A stretch of 64,000 nt of DNA from an uncultured Bacteroidota bacterium. Lineage in GTDB: Bacteria; Bacteroidota; Bacteroidia; Flavobacteriales; Flavobacteriaceae. This document shows, one piece after another, positions 56,076 to 64,000 of this stretch (within the stretch, counting starts at the first letter, position 1; each line of letters begins with the position of its first letter). The DNA lies in NCBI GenBank assembly GCA_902511755.1, contig CABXGL010000001.1, positions 62,001 to 126,000 of the forward strand, given 5' to 3'. A program made the translations under genes and the position numbers. The notes beneath the pieces are model-generated. The model saw only the letters and a list, made by a program, of their open reading frames with translations, was not told the DNA's origin and did no database searches.

Positions 56076-56582
56076 ATGTTAGAATCACTGATCACATCTA
56101 AAACTAGATTAAGACTTCTTATCAAGTTTTTTTTAAATATTGCCAACAAGGGGTATTTAAACAGTCTGGCTAATGAGTTTGGAGAATCAACTAATTCTGT
56201 TAGAAAAGAATTAAACAACTTGTCTTCTGCAGGTTATTTACAAAAGCACAACCAAAACAATAAAGTTATTTATAAGGCCAACGCTTCCCACCCTTTGTTT
56301 AAAATTATTCAAAAAATAGTCCATAAGCACCTTGGTATTGAAGAAATTCTAGAAACGGTTTATAACAGGATTGGAGATGTAAAAAAAATTATGATTCTTG
56401 GAGATTATGCTAAAGGAATAGATAGTGGGCTTATAGAAATTTTAATTGTTGGGGAGAACATAAACAAAGATTATTTGGATGAAATATCTCCAAAAATTGA
56501 GTTAAAAATAAAAAGAAAAGTTAGTTTTTTTGTTTCAAATAAGTCTTTAAAACAAAAGTCGCTAACTATTTTTGAAGCCTAA
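56076..56582 (+). CDS. winged-helix (ArsR-like) regulator with degenerate nucleotidyltransferase-like domain
   Basis: The 168-residue protein has an N-terminal winged helix (about 1-70, 'SLANEFGESTNSVRKELNNL' as recognition region, then 'GYLQKHNQNNKVIYKAN' as wing). The C-terminal part (about 105-165) contains 'KIMILGDYAKGIDSGLIEIL', which resembles the GS-x-A-x-G...DxD start of MNT-type nucleotidyltransferases, with both catalytic Asp positions lost. It is therefore probably a binding or sensing module. It heads the downstream sugar operon, so transcriptional control of the polysaccharide genes is inferred. Confidence 0.72.
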   Translation: MLESLITSKTRLRLLIKFFLNIANKGYLNSLANEFGESTNSVRKELNNLSSAGYLQKHNQNNKVIYKANASHPLFKIIQKIVHKHLGIEEILETVYNRIGDVKKIMILGDYAKGIDSGLIEILIVGENINKDYLDEISPKIELKIKRKVSFFVSNKSLKQKSLTIFEA

Positions 56583-56727
56583 TATTAATTAATAAATACA
56601 TTAAATTTGCACATTAATATTGTGACTTTTTTGGCGAAGCCGTTTTTAATAGTAAATAAAGGACTTGAGTATTAACACGATTTTAAAATAAAATAATACT
56701 AGTTAGATCCTTATATAAAATAAAATT
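56583..56727 (+). other. 145-base gap, putative untranslated leader of the nucleotide-sugar operon
   Basis: The gap has no reading frame of note. It contains an exact -7 box TAAATTTG at 56602-56609, which would give a leader of about 110 bases before the next gene. A small GGC-GAA-GCC hairpin lies at 56633-56641, and a 7-bp AT-rich inverted repeat pairs 56668-56674 with 56694-56700. No known riboswitch is recognised. Confidence 0.4.
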
Positions 56728-57132
56728 ATGAGAGTAGGAATTACTTTTTCTTCTTTTGACTTATTACATGCAGGACACGTGATGATGCTAAAAGAAGCAA
56801 AAAAACAATGTGATTACTTAATTGTAGGTCTGCAACTAGATCCATCACTTGATAGACCTAATAAAAATGTGCCTTCGCAATCCATTATTGAGAGATACAT
56901 ACAATTAAAAGGATCTAAGTATGTAGATGAGATTATTCCCTATGTTTTAGAGCAAGATGTTGAGGATATACTGCGATCATTTAAAATAGATGTTCGTATA
57001 ATTGGACAGGAATATGAAAATGTTGATTTCACAGGAAAAGAGTATTGCATAGAAAATGGAATTGAAATTCATTATAACTCAAGGGAACATCGTTTTTCAA
57101 GTACAGAAATTAAAACTCGTTTAAAAAAATAA
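56728..57132 (+). CDS. cytidylyltransferase-like nucleotidyltransferase (TagD-like)
   Basis: The 134-residue protein has the HxGH site in 'FDLLHAGHVMMLKEAKKQ' and the family end motif 'HRFSSTEIKTRL'. It therefore transfers a nucleotidyl group, usually CMP, to a phosphorylated small molecule such as glycerol-3-phosphate. Flavobacterial polysaccharide loci often carry this gene next to the regulator; the true substrate is uncertain. A truncated homologous C terminus lies at 40580-40678. Twelve bases separate it from the next gene. Confidence 0.87.
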   Translation: MRVGITFSSFDLLHAGHVMMLKEAKKQCDYLIVGLQLDPSLDRPNKNVPSQSIIERYIQLKGSKYVDEIIPYVLEQDVEDILRSFKIDVRIIGQEYENVDFTGKEYCIENGIEIHYNSREHRFSSTEIKTRLKK

Positions 57133-57144
57133 ATTAAAATTTTA

Positions 57145-57981
57145 ATGAAAAAATTTAAAGTAGGTGTCATTGGAAACGGGTTTGTTGGTGAAGCCATTTC
57201 GTTTGCTTTTTCCTCAGTTTCAGATTTATATGTGTATGATACAGATCCATTAAAAAGCCTAGACGATTTACAGTCTGTGCACAACTGTGATTTTGTGTTT
57301 GTATGTGTACCCACTCCAATGTTTGTGGATGGATCTCAAGATTTATCATACGTTGAAAGCACTTTTGAAAAGGCTACAAGTAAACCAGTTTATATATTAA
57401 AGTCTACTGTTTTGCCAGGAACTACGGAGAAGTTATCTGAAAAATATTCAAATTTTAAAATTATTTTTTCTCCTGAATTTCTCACTGAAAGAACGGCAAA
57501 GTTAGACATGCTCACTCAATCTAGAATTATTTTAGGTGGTGATTTTAAATTAACAGAAAATGTTAAAACCCTATTTAATCTAAGATTTAAAATTAAAAAC
57601 ATTATTCAAACAGATTCAAAAACAGCAGAGCTCACTAAATACATGAATAATACTTTTTTTGCAACCAAAGTTAGCATTATGAATGAGTTTAAACTGTTAT
57701 GCGATAAAATTGGAGCCAATTGGGAAGATGCATTAAAGGGTTTTGTTTCAGATGGTAGAATTGGCGACAGTCATTTAAATGTTCCTGGGCATGATGGAAA
57801 GCTTGGTTATGGAGGGACGTGTTTTCCAAAAGATGTAAATGCTCTTTTGTCTTTTTCTAAAAAGCATGATATTGAGTTAAACACCATTAATGGGGGTTGG
57901 AACACAAACTTAAAAGTAAGACAAGAAAAAGATTGGGAAGAAAAGGAAGGCCGGTCTGTGAGTTTTAAAAAAACAAAATAA
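57145..57981 (+). CDS. short UDP-glucose/GDP-mannose dehydrogenase-like protein lacking the C-terminal domain
   Basis: The 278-residue protein carries the N-terminal Rossmann domain ('VGVIGNGFVGEAISFAF') and the central dimerisation domain, with the active-site Cys in 'KLGYGGTCFPKDVNALL' and a Lys in 'YMNNTFFATKVSIMNEF'. Full-length enzymes (about 430 residues) have a third, UDP-binding domain that is absent. The chain ends at 'VRQEKDWEEKEGR', the point where that domain would begin. It may oxidise a nucleotide sugar to a uronate for the uxs product, but the missing domain leaves this open. Confidence 0.82.
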   Translation: MKKFKVGVIGNGFVGEAISFAFSSVSDLYVYDTDPLKSLDDLQSVHNCDFVFVCVPTPMFVDGSQDLSYVESTFEKATSKPVYILKSTVLPGTTEKLSEKYSNFKIIFSPEFLTERTAKLDMLTQSRIILGGDFKLTENVKTLFNLRFKIKNIIQTDSKTAELTKYMNNTFFATKVSIMNEFKLLCDKIGANWEDALKGFVSDGRIGDSHLNVPGHDGKLGYGGTCFPKDVNALLSFSKKHDIELNTINGGWNTNLKVRQEKDWEEKEGRSVSFKKTK

Positions 57982-58019
57982 ACCTGAATACCGTTGGTAG
58001 TCGAGAAAAATAGAATTAA

Positions 58020-58973
58020 GTGAACTTTAAAAAAACTAAAATATACATTGCAGGCCATAAAGGAATGGTGGGCTCCGCTGTTTGGCGAATTTTAGTCGCT
58101 AAAGGATATTCTAATTTGATTGGAAAAACTAGCGCTGAACTAGATTTAAGAAACCAACAAGCTGTTATTGATTTTTATACAAAAGAACAACCAAAGATTG
58201 TCATCGATGCAGCTGCGAAAGTCGGAGGAATTCTTGCCAATAATGATTTTCCTTATCAATTTTTGATGGAGAATATGCAAATTCAAAATAATTTAATAGA
58301 TGGAGCTCACAGTGCTGGAATTGATAAATTTATCTTTTTAGGAAGTTCTTGCATATATCCAAAGTTTGCTCAACAGCCGCTTAAAGAAGAATACTTGCTA
58401 ACTGATTCTTTAGAGCCAACTAATGAGTGGTATGCTATTGCAAAAATAACAGGAGTAAAAGCATGCCAGGCTATTCGAAATCAATATAATAAAGACTATG
58501 TGAGTTTAATGCCTACCAACCTGTACGGTTTTTTTGATAATTTTGACCTCAAATCCTCGCATGTATTGCCAGCAATGCTTCGTAAATTTCATGAGGCTAA
58601 AATAAATAAGCATTCAGATGTTACGCTCTGGGGAAGTGGAACTCCTAAAAGGGAGTTTTTGTTTGTAGATGATATGGCAGAAGCTGTAGTTTATGCTTTA
58701 GAAAACGAATTGCCAGAACACTTATATAATGTAGGCTCTGGAAAAGATATTTCTATTAAAGAATTGGCAGAAACTATTCAGAAGGTAACAGGACACAAGG
58801 GTACCATTCTTTGGGATGCTAGCAAGCCAGATGGAACACCTAGAAAACTATTGGATGTTTCTAAAATGAAAAGTATTGGTTGGGAGTACTCAACAGAATT
58901 AGATAATGGGATTAAAAAGACCTACCAATGGTTTTTAGAAAACATTGATACAATTAAAGAAATTAAATTATAA
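58020..58973 (+). CDS. fcl: GDP-L-fucose synthase
   Basis: Fcl epimerises and reduces GDP-4-keto-6-deoxymannose to GDP-L-fucose. The 317 residues show '[17 protein letters not shown]', '[18 protein letters not shown]', '[16 protein letters not shown]' (YxxxK) and '[13 protein letters not shown]'. The start is GTG 58020. It precedes gmd, which makes its substrate, with four bases between them. Confidence 0.95.
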   Translation: MNFKKTKIYIAGHKGMVGSAVWRILVAKGYSNLIGKTSAELDLRNQQAVIDFYTKEQPKIVIDAAAKVGGILANNDFPYQFLMENMQIQNNLIDGAHSAGIDKFIFLGSSCIYPKFAQQPLKEEYLLTDSLEPTNEWYAIAKITGVKACQAIRNQYNKDYVSLMPTNLYGFFDNFDLKSSHVLPAMLRKFHEAKINKHSDVTLWGSGTPKREFLFVDDMAEAVVYALENELPEHLYNVGSGKDISIKELAETIQKVTGHKGTILWDASKPDGTPRKLLDVSKMKSIGWEYSTELDNGIKKTYQWFLENIDTIKEIKL

Positions 58974-58977
58974 AAAA

Positions 58978-60105
58978 ATGAAAGTAGCATTAATCACAGG
59001 AATTACAGGGCAGGATGGATCCTATTTAGCGGATTTATTACTGGAAAAAGGTTATGTAGTTCATGGTGTTAAAAGAAGAGCCTCATCATTTAATACCAAA
59101 AGAATTGATCATATTTATGAGGACCCTCATGTAGAAAATCAAAGACTTAAGTTGCACTACGGAGATTTAACAGATTCTATGAACCTAACAAAAATTATTA
59201 ATGATTGTCAACCTGATGAAATATATAATTTAGCAGCTATGTCACATGTTAAGGTTTCATTTGATATTCCTGAATATGTTGGAAATGTTGATGCTTTAGG
59301 CACTTTGAGGATTTTAGAGGCGGTTCGTTTATTGGGGTTAGAAAAGAAAACTAGAATTTATCAAGCCTCCACATCAGAATTATATGGTGGAATGTTAAAA
59401 AATAAAAATGACAAAGGTTTTTATGATGAAAATTCTTCATTTCACCCAAGATCTCCTTACGGAGTTGCTAAAATTTATGGTTTTTGGATAATTAAAAATT
59501 ATCGTGAAGCATATGATATGTTTGCTTGTAATGGTATTTTATTCAATCATGAAAGTCCACGAAGAGGAGAAACATTTGTAACTAGAAAAATAACTAGAGC
59601 AACATCAAAAATTGTTCTTGGATTACAAACCAAATTTTATTTAGGAAATTTAGATGCTAAAAGAGATTGGGGTCATGCCAAAGATTATGTGAATATGATG
59701 TGGATGATACTACAAGCTGATGTTGCAGAAGACTGGGTGATAGCCACTGGAATAACAACAACTGTTAGGGAGTTTGTTAAATTAAGTTTTCTTTATGTTG
59801 GAATAGAGTTAGAATTTATAGGTAAAGGAATAAATGAAAAGGCAATTGTGTCTAAGTGTAATAACCCAAAATATAAATTAAAATTAGGACAAGAAGTTTT
59901 ATCAGTAGATCCAGCTTACTTTAGACCTTCTGAGGTTGATGTTCTTATTGGAGATTCTTCAAAAGCTAAAAATAAATTAGGATGGTTCCCTAAATATGAT
60001 TTAAAATCATTAGTAAATGAAATGATGGAATCAGATTTAAAGTTGATGAATAAATATCAGTATTTAAAAGCAGGTGGATACAAAACTAATAGTACTTATG
60101 ATTAA
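58978..60105 (+). CDS. gmd: GDP-mannose 4,6-dehydratase
   Basis: Gmd makes GDP-4-keto-6-deoxy-D-mannose, the substrate of Fcl. The 375 residues have '[20 protein letters not shown]', 'STSELYGG', '[13 protein letters not shown]' (YxxxK) and '[18 protein letters not shown]'. I chose ATG 58978, which begins at the family N terminus; the frame extends upstream into fcl. It is part of the plus-strand sugar block. Confidence 0.96.
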   Translation: MKVALITGITGQDGSYLADLLLEKGYVVHGVKRRASSFNTKRIDHIYEDPHVENQRLKLHYGDLTDSMNLTKIINDCQPDEIYNLAAMSHVKVSFDIPEYVGNVDALGTLRILEAVRLLGLEKKTRIYQASTSELYGGMLKNKNDKGFYDENSSFHPRSPYGVAKIYGFWIIKNYREAYDMFACNGILFNHESPRRGETFVTRKITRATSKIVLGLQTKFYLGNLDAKRDWGHAKDYVNMMWMILQADVAEDWVIATGITTTVREFVKLSFLYVGIELEFIGKGINEKAIVSKCNNPKYKLKLGQEVLSVDPAYFRPSEVDVLIGDSSKAKNKLGWFPKYDLKSLVNEMMESDLKLMNKYQYLKAGGYKTNSTYD

Positions 60106-60140
60106 GTAATCAAGTTGTTAATAATTAAATATATATTAAA

Positions 60141-61151
60141 ATGAAAACAGTAATAATTTTAGGTGGCGGTGGTTTTATTGGAGGTCACTTAGCAAAAAGA
60201 TTAAAGAGTGAAGGTTGTCATGTGAGAATAGCAGATATTAAAAACCACGAATTTTGGAAGCATGAAGAAATTTGCCATGAGTTTATTAAATGTGATCTTA
60301 CTCAACCTAAAGCAGTTGAATTAGTAATTTCAGAAAGTGCAGATGAAGTATATCAGTTAGCTGCTGATATGGGTGGTGCAGGTTATATTTTTACAGGAGA
60401 AAATGATGCAAATGTTATGCATAGTTCTGCTCTTATTAATTTAAATGTAGCTCATGAATGTGTGAAAAAGAATGTTAAAAAAATATTTTATTCATCATCA
60501 GCCTGTATGTATCCTGAACATAATCAATTAGATCCTGAAAACCCAAATTGTATTGAATCTTCCGCATATCCAGCTAATCCAGATTCAGAGTATGGTTGGG
60601 AAAAATTATTTAGTGAACGTCTATATTTTGCATTTAACAGGAACTACAATTTAGATGTTAGAGTCGCAAGATTTCATAATATTTTTGGACCTCAAGGAAC
60701 TTGGGATGGTGGTAAAGAAAAAGCACCTGCTGCTATGTTAAGAAAAGCTTCTGAAACTAAAGAAGGTGACGGAATTGAAGTATGGGGAGATGGAAAACAA
60801 ACAAGAAGTTTCTTGTATGTTGACGAATGTGTAGAGGCTGTTTTAAGGTTAATGAAGTCTGATTTTGTAGGACCTGTTAATATTGGGTCTGAAGAAAAAA
60901 TATCAATTAACGGTTTGGCTCAGATGGCAATTGACATTTCAAATAAAAATATTCATATTAATAATTTAGAAGGTCAAGATTTTGTTGATAAATACGGATT
61001 TAGTTGTCCAGTTGGAGTTAGAGGTAGAAATTCTGACAATAAATTATATAAAGAAAAAGTAGGATGGGAAGTAAACAGACCATTATTGGAGGGAATGAAA
61101 AAAACCTATGAATGGATTAATTCTCAAGTTATTCTAAGGGATAAACTATAA
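60141..61151 (+). CDS. GDP-mannose 3,5-epimerase-like SDR
   Basis: The 336-residue protein resembles plant GDP-mannose 3,5-epimerase. It has 'LGGGGFIGGHLAKRLKSEG', 'ADMGGAGYIFTGENDA', the catalytic Cys in 'YSSSACMYPEHNQ', 'SEYGWEKLFSERL' (YxxxK), and a catalytic Lys in 'GTWDGGKEKAPAAMLRKA'. The reaction would give GDP-L-galactose (and GDP-L-gulose) from GDP-mannose. Together with gmd and fcl it draws on the same GDP-mannose pool. Confidence 0.87.
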   Translation: MKTVIILGGGGFIGGHLAKRLKSEGCHVRIADIKNHEFWKHEEICHEFIKCDLTQPKAVELVISESADEVYQLAADMGGAGYIFTGENDANVMHSSALINLNVAHECVKKNVKKIFYSSSACMYPEHNQLDPENPNCIESSAYPANPDSEYGWEKLFSERLYFAFNRNYNLDVRVARFHNIFGPQGTWDGGKEKAPAAMLRKASETKEGDGIEVWGDGKQTRSFLYVDECVEAVLRLMKSDFVGPVNIGSEEKISINGLAQMAIDISNKNIHINNLEGQDFVDKYGFSCPVGVRGRNSDNKLYKEKVGWEVNRPLLEGMKKTYEWINSQVILRDKL

Positions 61152-61168
61152 TTGTAAATTTATAGTAA

Positions 61169-62101
61169 ATGAATATAGTAGTTACAGGTTCGTCTGGCTT
61201 TATAGGAAACAACTTAGTAGCTTTTCTTAATTTAAATCATCATGTAATTGGATTAGACAGGCTAGAGGGAAATAATACAAAAATTCAAATTGACTGTAAA
61301 TCTAAAAATTTAAAAGATACTTTGAATTGGGAGAAAATAGATCTTGTAATTGACTGTGCAGCCAAAACTGACTTAGATGGAAAAACAATTAATGATTATA
61401 ATGATAATTATGTAATTATTGATAGGTTGATTCAAATTTGTAATAATCATCAAATTAAATTGATAGCATTTAGTTCGATGTTGGTAAATGAATTACCACT
61501 AAATGATGTAATTGATTTTAATTTTTATAATCCATCTACTATATATGGACAAAGCAAGGTTTTGTATGAAAAGAAATTAAAAAGTAAAAGTAAAAGCTAT
61601 ATTTTAGTTCGTCCAACCTCGATTTGGGGTCCTGGTTTTAAAGAACCGTATAAAAACTTTTTTGAATATGTTATTGATGGTAAATTTTTTGTAAGCGATA
61701 AAAGTATAGTAAAAACTTATTGTTATATAGAAAATTTAATACAGCAGATTCTTGTATTAGTAAAGGATTATGAGAAATATAAATTTAGTCATCAATATTT
61801 TATTGATGGAAATTATAATATTTTTGATTGGGCAAAATTAATAAAACTAAAAAGCGGTAAAACTAAAAGAAAAATCATTCTTGTTCCTAAACCATTTTTT
61901 TATTTTGTTTGTTTAATTGGAGATTATATTCGAATTTTTATAAAAAAATTTCCATTAAATACTTTTAGATTCAAAAATCTTAATACAAATAATATTATTG
62001 ATATTAAGTATTCACTTTTTAGTAAACAAAATAAAATTTTTTCAACACCTGAGGGTGTTGTCAAAACTCTAATTCATTTAAATAAAATAAACAAATGCTA
62101 A
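61169..62101 (+). CDS. NAD-dependent epimerase/dehydratase (extended SDR)
   Basis: The 310-residue protein has the nucleotide site 'VVTGSSGFIGNNLVAFL', an atypical 'IDCAAKTDLDGK' and a catalytic 'TIYGQSKVLYEKKL' (YxxxK). A hydrophobic stretch near residue 240-255 suggests membrane association. The substrate is unknown; a nucleotide-sugar 4-reductase or epimerase is the usual role in such clusters. Its end overlaps the pseB start by seven bases. Confidence 0.75.
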   Translation: MNIVVTGSSGFIGNNLVAFLNLNHHVIGLDRLEGNNTKIQIDCKSKNLKDTLNWEKIDLVIDCAAKTDLDGKTINDYNDNYVIIDRLIQICNNHQIKLIAFSSMLVNELPLNDVIDFNFYNPSTIYGQSKVLYEKKLKSKSKSYILVRPTSIWGPGFKEPYKNFFEYVIDGKFFVSDKSIVKTYCYIENLIQQILVLVKDYEKYKFSHQYFIDGNYNIFDWAKLIKLKSGKTKRKIILVPKPFFYFVCLIGDYIRIFIKKFPLNTFRFKNLNTNNIIDIKYSLFSKQNKIFSTPEGVVKTLIHLNKINKC

Positions 62102-63111
62102 ATTTAAACGGAAAATCGATTTTAATAACCGGAGGAACAGGTTCGTTTGGTAAAATGTTTACTCGACTAATCTTCGAAAGAAACCCTAACGTTAAAAGAT
62201 TGGTCATTTTTTCAAGAGATGAACAAAAACATTTTAACATGGCTATGGATTATCCAGAAACTAAATATCCTGCAATTAGATTTTTCATTGGAGATGTAAG
62301 AGATAAAAATCGTTTAGAGAGAGCTTTTGAAGGTATAGATATTGTAATTCATGCAGCTGCAATGAAACATGTTCATTTAGCTGAATACAACCCTTCCGAA
62401 TGCATCAAAACAAATATTAATGGTGCAGAAAATGTTATTGCAGCAGCTTTCAAATGTGGTGTGAAAAATGTTGTAGCACTTTCTACAGATAAAGCCTGTG
62501 CACCTATTAATTTATACGGTGCAACTAAGCTAACATCTGACAAGTTATTTATTGCTGCAAACAATATAAAAGGCTCTAGGGATATTAAATTTTCAGTTGT
62601 TCGTTATGGAAATGTTATGGGATCTAATGGTTCAGTTATGCCATTTTTCTTAAAGAAAAGAAATGATGGAGTATTACCAATAACAGATAAAAAAATGACA
62701 AGGTTCAACATTTCTCTTCAAGATGGTTGTCAGATGGTATTTGATGCTATTGAAAAAGCTTGGGGAGGTGAATTATTTGTTCCAAAAATACCATCCTATA
62801 AAATTGTTGACGTTGCAACTGCTATTGGACCTAATTGTCGTCAAGACGAAGTAGGGATAAGGCCCGGTGAAAAATTACACGAAGAAATGATAACTGTATC
62901 AGATGCAATAAATACATATGACATTGGTAAATATTACGCAATTTTACCACAACATACTATTTTTAATAGAGAGAAGTTTATCGAACATTTTAAAGCAAAA
63001 TTAGTTGATCCTAATTTTTCTTACAATTCTGGAAATAATGAAGAATGGGAAACTATAGAATCTTTAAGAGAATTAGTAAAAATTCATGTTGATCCTAATT
63101 TCACAGCATAA
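62095..63111 (+). CDS. pseB: UDP-N-acetylglucosamine 4,6-dehydratase (inverting), PseB-like
   Basis: PseB starts pseudaminic-acid synthesis from UDP-GlcNAc. The 338 residues carry 'SILITGGTGSFGKMFTRLI', 'FSRDEQKHFNMA', 'GDVRDKNRLERAFEGID', 'HAAAMKHVHLAEYNP', 'LSTDKACAPINLYGATK' and 'VGIRPGEKLHEEMI', all diagnostic of the PseB/FlaA1 group. The stop overlaps the next start by one base (TAATG). Confidence 0.94.
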   Translation: MLNLNGKSILITGGTGSFGKMFTRLIFERNPNVKRLVIFSRDEQKHFNMAMDYPETKYPAIRFFIGDVRDKNRLERAFEGIDIVIHAAAMKHVHLAEYNPSECIKTNINGAENVIAAAFKCGVKNVVALSTDKACAPINLYGATKLTSDKLFIAANNIKGSRDIKFSVVRYGNVMGSNGSVMPFFLKKRNDGVLPITDKKMTRFNISLQDGCQMVFDAIEKAWGGELFVPKIPSYKIVDVATAIGPNCRQDEVGIRPGEKLHEEMITVSDAINTYDIGKYYAILPQHTIFNREKFIEHFKAKLVDPNFSYNSGNNEEWETIESLRELVKIHVDPNFTA

Positions 63112-64000
63112 TGAAAAAAATACCTTACGGTAGACAAAGTATAGATCAAAAAGATATTGATGCTGTAGTATCAACTTTACAATCTGATTACCTTACTCAA
63201 GGACCTAAGGTTAGAGAATTTGAATTAAAATTTGCAGAATATGTAGGATCTAACTATGCATTAGCTGTTAATAATGCAACTGCTGGGCTACACTTATCTG
63301 TCCTAGCCTTAGGTCTTAAAAAAGGTGATAGAGTAATTACAACTCCTATAACTTTTGCTGCCTCGGCAAACTGTATTCGTTATGCAGGGGGAGAAGTTTG
63401 GTTTGCTGATATTGATCCAAATACTTATTTGTTAGACATTAATTCAGTTAAAGAATTAGTTGAATCTAAACCAAAAGGGTTTTTTAAAGGAATAATTCCG
63501 GTTGATTTTGCTGGTTTGCCTGTAAATATGGAAGATTTTAGAGATTTTGCAGATAATCATGATCTTTGGATAATTGAAGATGCTTGTCATGCACCTGGTG
63601 GATATTTTATTGATAGCAAAGAAAATAAAAACTTTTGTGGAAATGGAAATTATGCAGACATTGGAGTTTTTTCTTTTCACCCTGTAAAACACATTGCTTG
63701 TGGGGAGGGAGGAATGCTTACAACCAATTCCAAAGATTTGTACGAAAAGTTGCTTTTACTAAGAACTCATGGAATTACCAAAGAGAACATGGAAGAAAAC
63801 CATGGAGGTTGGTATTACGAAATGATAGCGCTTGGTTTTAATTATAGATTAACAGATTTCCAATCTGCATTAGGAATTACTCAATTAGCAAAAAATAAAA
63901 AAGGAGTTGAGCGAAGAAATGGAATTTCATCTAATTATAAAAAAGCTTTCAAAGGGAAAATAAAATTTCAAGACTTACCCACTGGGTCTTATAATGCCCA
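63111..64000 (+). CDS. pseC: PseC-like UDP-4-keto-hexosamine aminotransferase, cut by right edge
   Basis: This frame continues past the window, so only 296 codons are visible. It begins 'KKIPYGRQSIDQKDIDAV', as PseC-type aminotransferases do, and has 'NNATAGLHL', 'ITTPITFAASANCIRYAG', 'EDACHAPGG' and the PLP-binding Lys in 'VFSFHPVKHIACGEGG'. The expected product is UDP-4-amino-4,6-dideoxy-N-acetyl-altrosamine, made from the PseB product. Later steps (pseH, pseG, pseI, pseF) would lie beyond the window. Confidence 0.92.
   Translation, partial: MKKIPYGRQSIDQKDIDAVVSTLQSDYLTQGPKVREFELKFAEYVGSNYALAVNNATAGLHLSVLALGLKKGDRVITTPITFAASANCIRYAGGEVWFADIDPNTYLLDINSVKELVESKPKGFFKGIIPVDFAGLPVNMEDFRDFADNHDLWIIEDACHAPGGYFIDSKENKNFCGNGNYADIGVFSFHPVKHIACGEGGMLTTNSKDLYEKLLLLRTHGITKENMEENHGGWYYEMIALGFNYRLTDFQSALGITQLAKNKKGVERRNGISSNYKKAFKGKIKFQDLPTGSYNA

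Noticed and set aside
56633-56641. GGC-GAA-GCC hairpin followed by GTTTTT, considered as a terminator after the regulator gene
   Set aside because: Only three base pairs with a three-base loop; too weak to call an intrinsic terminator.
57963-58040. Similar A-rich strings at the end of the short dehydrogenase gene and the start of fcl (both encode FKKTK)
   Set aside because: Short and low-complexity; in such AT-rich DNA this is expected by chance and does not prove a recombination junction.
1-64000. Searched by eye for transposases, integrases, toxin-antitoxin pairs, restriction systems, phage genes and CRISPR-like regularly spaced repeats
   Set aside because: None seen; all sizeable frames fit housekeeping or polysaccharide functions.

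Overview
The window looks like a chromosomal segment of a marine-type Flavobacteriia/Bacteroidota bacterium with a small, compact genome. The DNA is very AT-rich, with most coding lines roughly 25-32% G+C by eye. Promoters match the Bacteroidota pattern (TTTG, about 19 bases, TAnnTTTG), and Shine-Dalgarno sites are essentially absent. Gene content also fits: alternative complex III next to an aa3 oxidase, nusA-infB-SPOR, a GT117 (DUF2723) protein, Wzi, DUF3575 and a flavobacterial polysaccharide locus. No gap between genes exceeds 300 bases. I see no insertion sequence, prophage, integrase or CRISPR array.

Left half (1-37.8 kb) is core metabolism and information processing. It starts with a truncated GT117 gene (minus), tRNA-Gln, nusA-infB and a convergent SPOR gene. 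Next comes a contiguous eight-gene respiratory operon, actABCDEF-coxB-coxA (5.3-16.6 kb): ActABCDEF takes electrons from quinol to c-type hemes, and the Cox subunits pass them to oxygen. After it come ruvB, a histidine phosphatase, adenosine deaminase, a carotenoid-pathway membrane protein whose stop codon lies inside tRNA-Arg(CCT), a Rieske-type lipoprotein, an SSS Na+/solute symporter, a small lipoprotein, a short MetRS, mfd, GNAT-lysC, and a minus-strand run (arsC, hydroxyacid dehydrogenase, mgtE, rsmA, serS, ribF, pth, then rplY and prs). tRNA-Leu(CAA) and a trans-sulfuration PLP enzyme close this half.

Right half (39.2-64 kb) is a surface-polysaccharide locus in three blocks. Block 1 (39.2-51.9 kb, mostly plus) has the initiating polyprenyl-phosphate sugar transferase, an outer-membrane export protein with about six SLBB repeats, a Wzz-type chain-length protein with no kinase domain, Wzx flippase, Wzy polymerase/ligase and four glycosyltransferases. 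A DUF3575 gene and a decayed cytidylyltransferase remnant lie inside it on the minus strand. Block 2 (51.9-56.0 kb, minus) is uxs - lipoprotein of unknown function - wzi - methyltransferase. Block 3 (56.1 kb to the right edge, plus) starts with a winged-helix regulator fused to a degenerate nucleotidyltransferase-like domain. It continues with a cytidylyltransferase, a short UDP-glucose-dehydrogenase-like protein, fcl, gmd, a GDP-mannose 3,5-epimerase-like gene, another SDR epimerase, pseB and a truncated pseC. Together these predict precursors for UDP-xylose, GDP-L-fucose, GDP-L-galactose (or gulose) and pseudaminic-type sugars.

Most content is recognisable. I did not find a demonstrably new defence or mobile system. 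The best candidates for something undescribed are the regulator with its long leader at 56.1-56.7 kb, the lipoprotein at 54.3-55.0 kb beside Wzi, the hairpin in the nusA leader, the tRNA-Arg/CDS overlap, and the cytidylyltransferase remnant at 40.6 kb.
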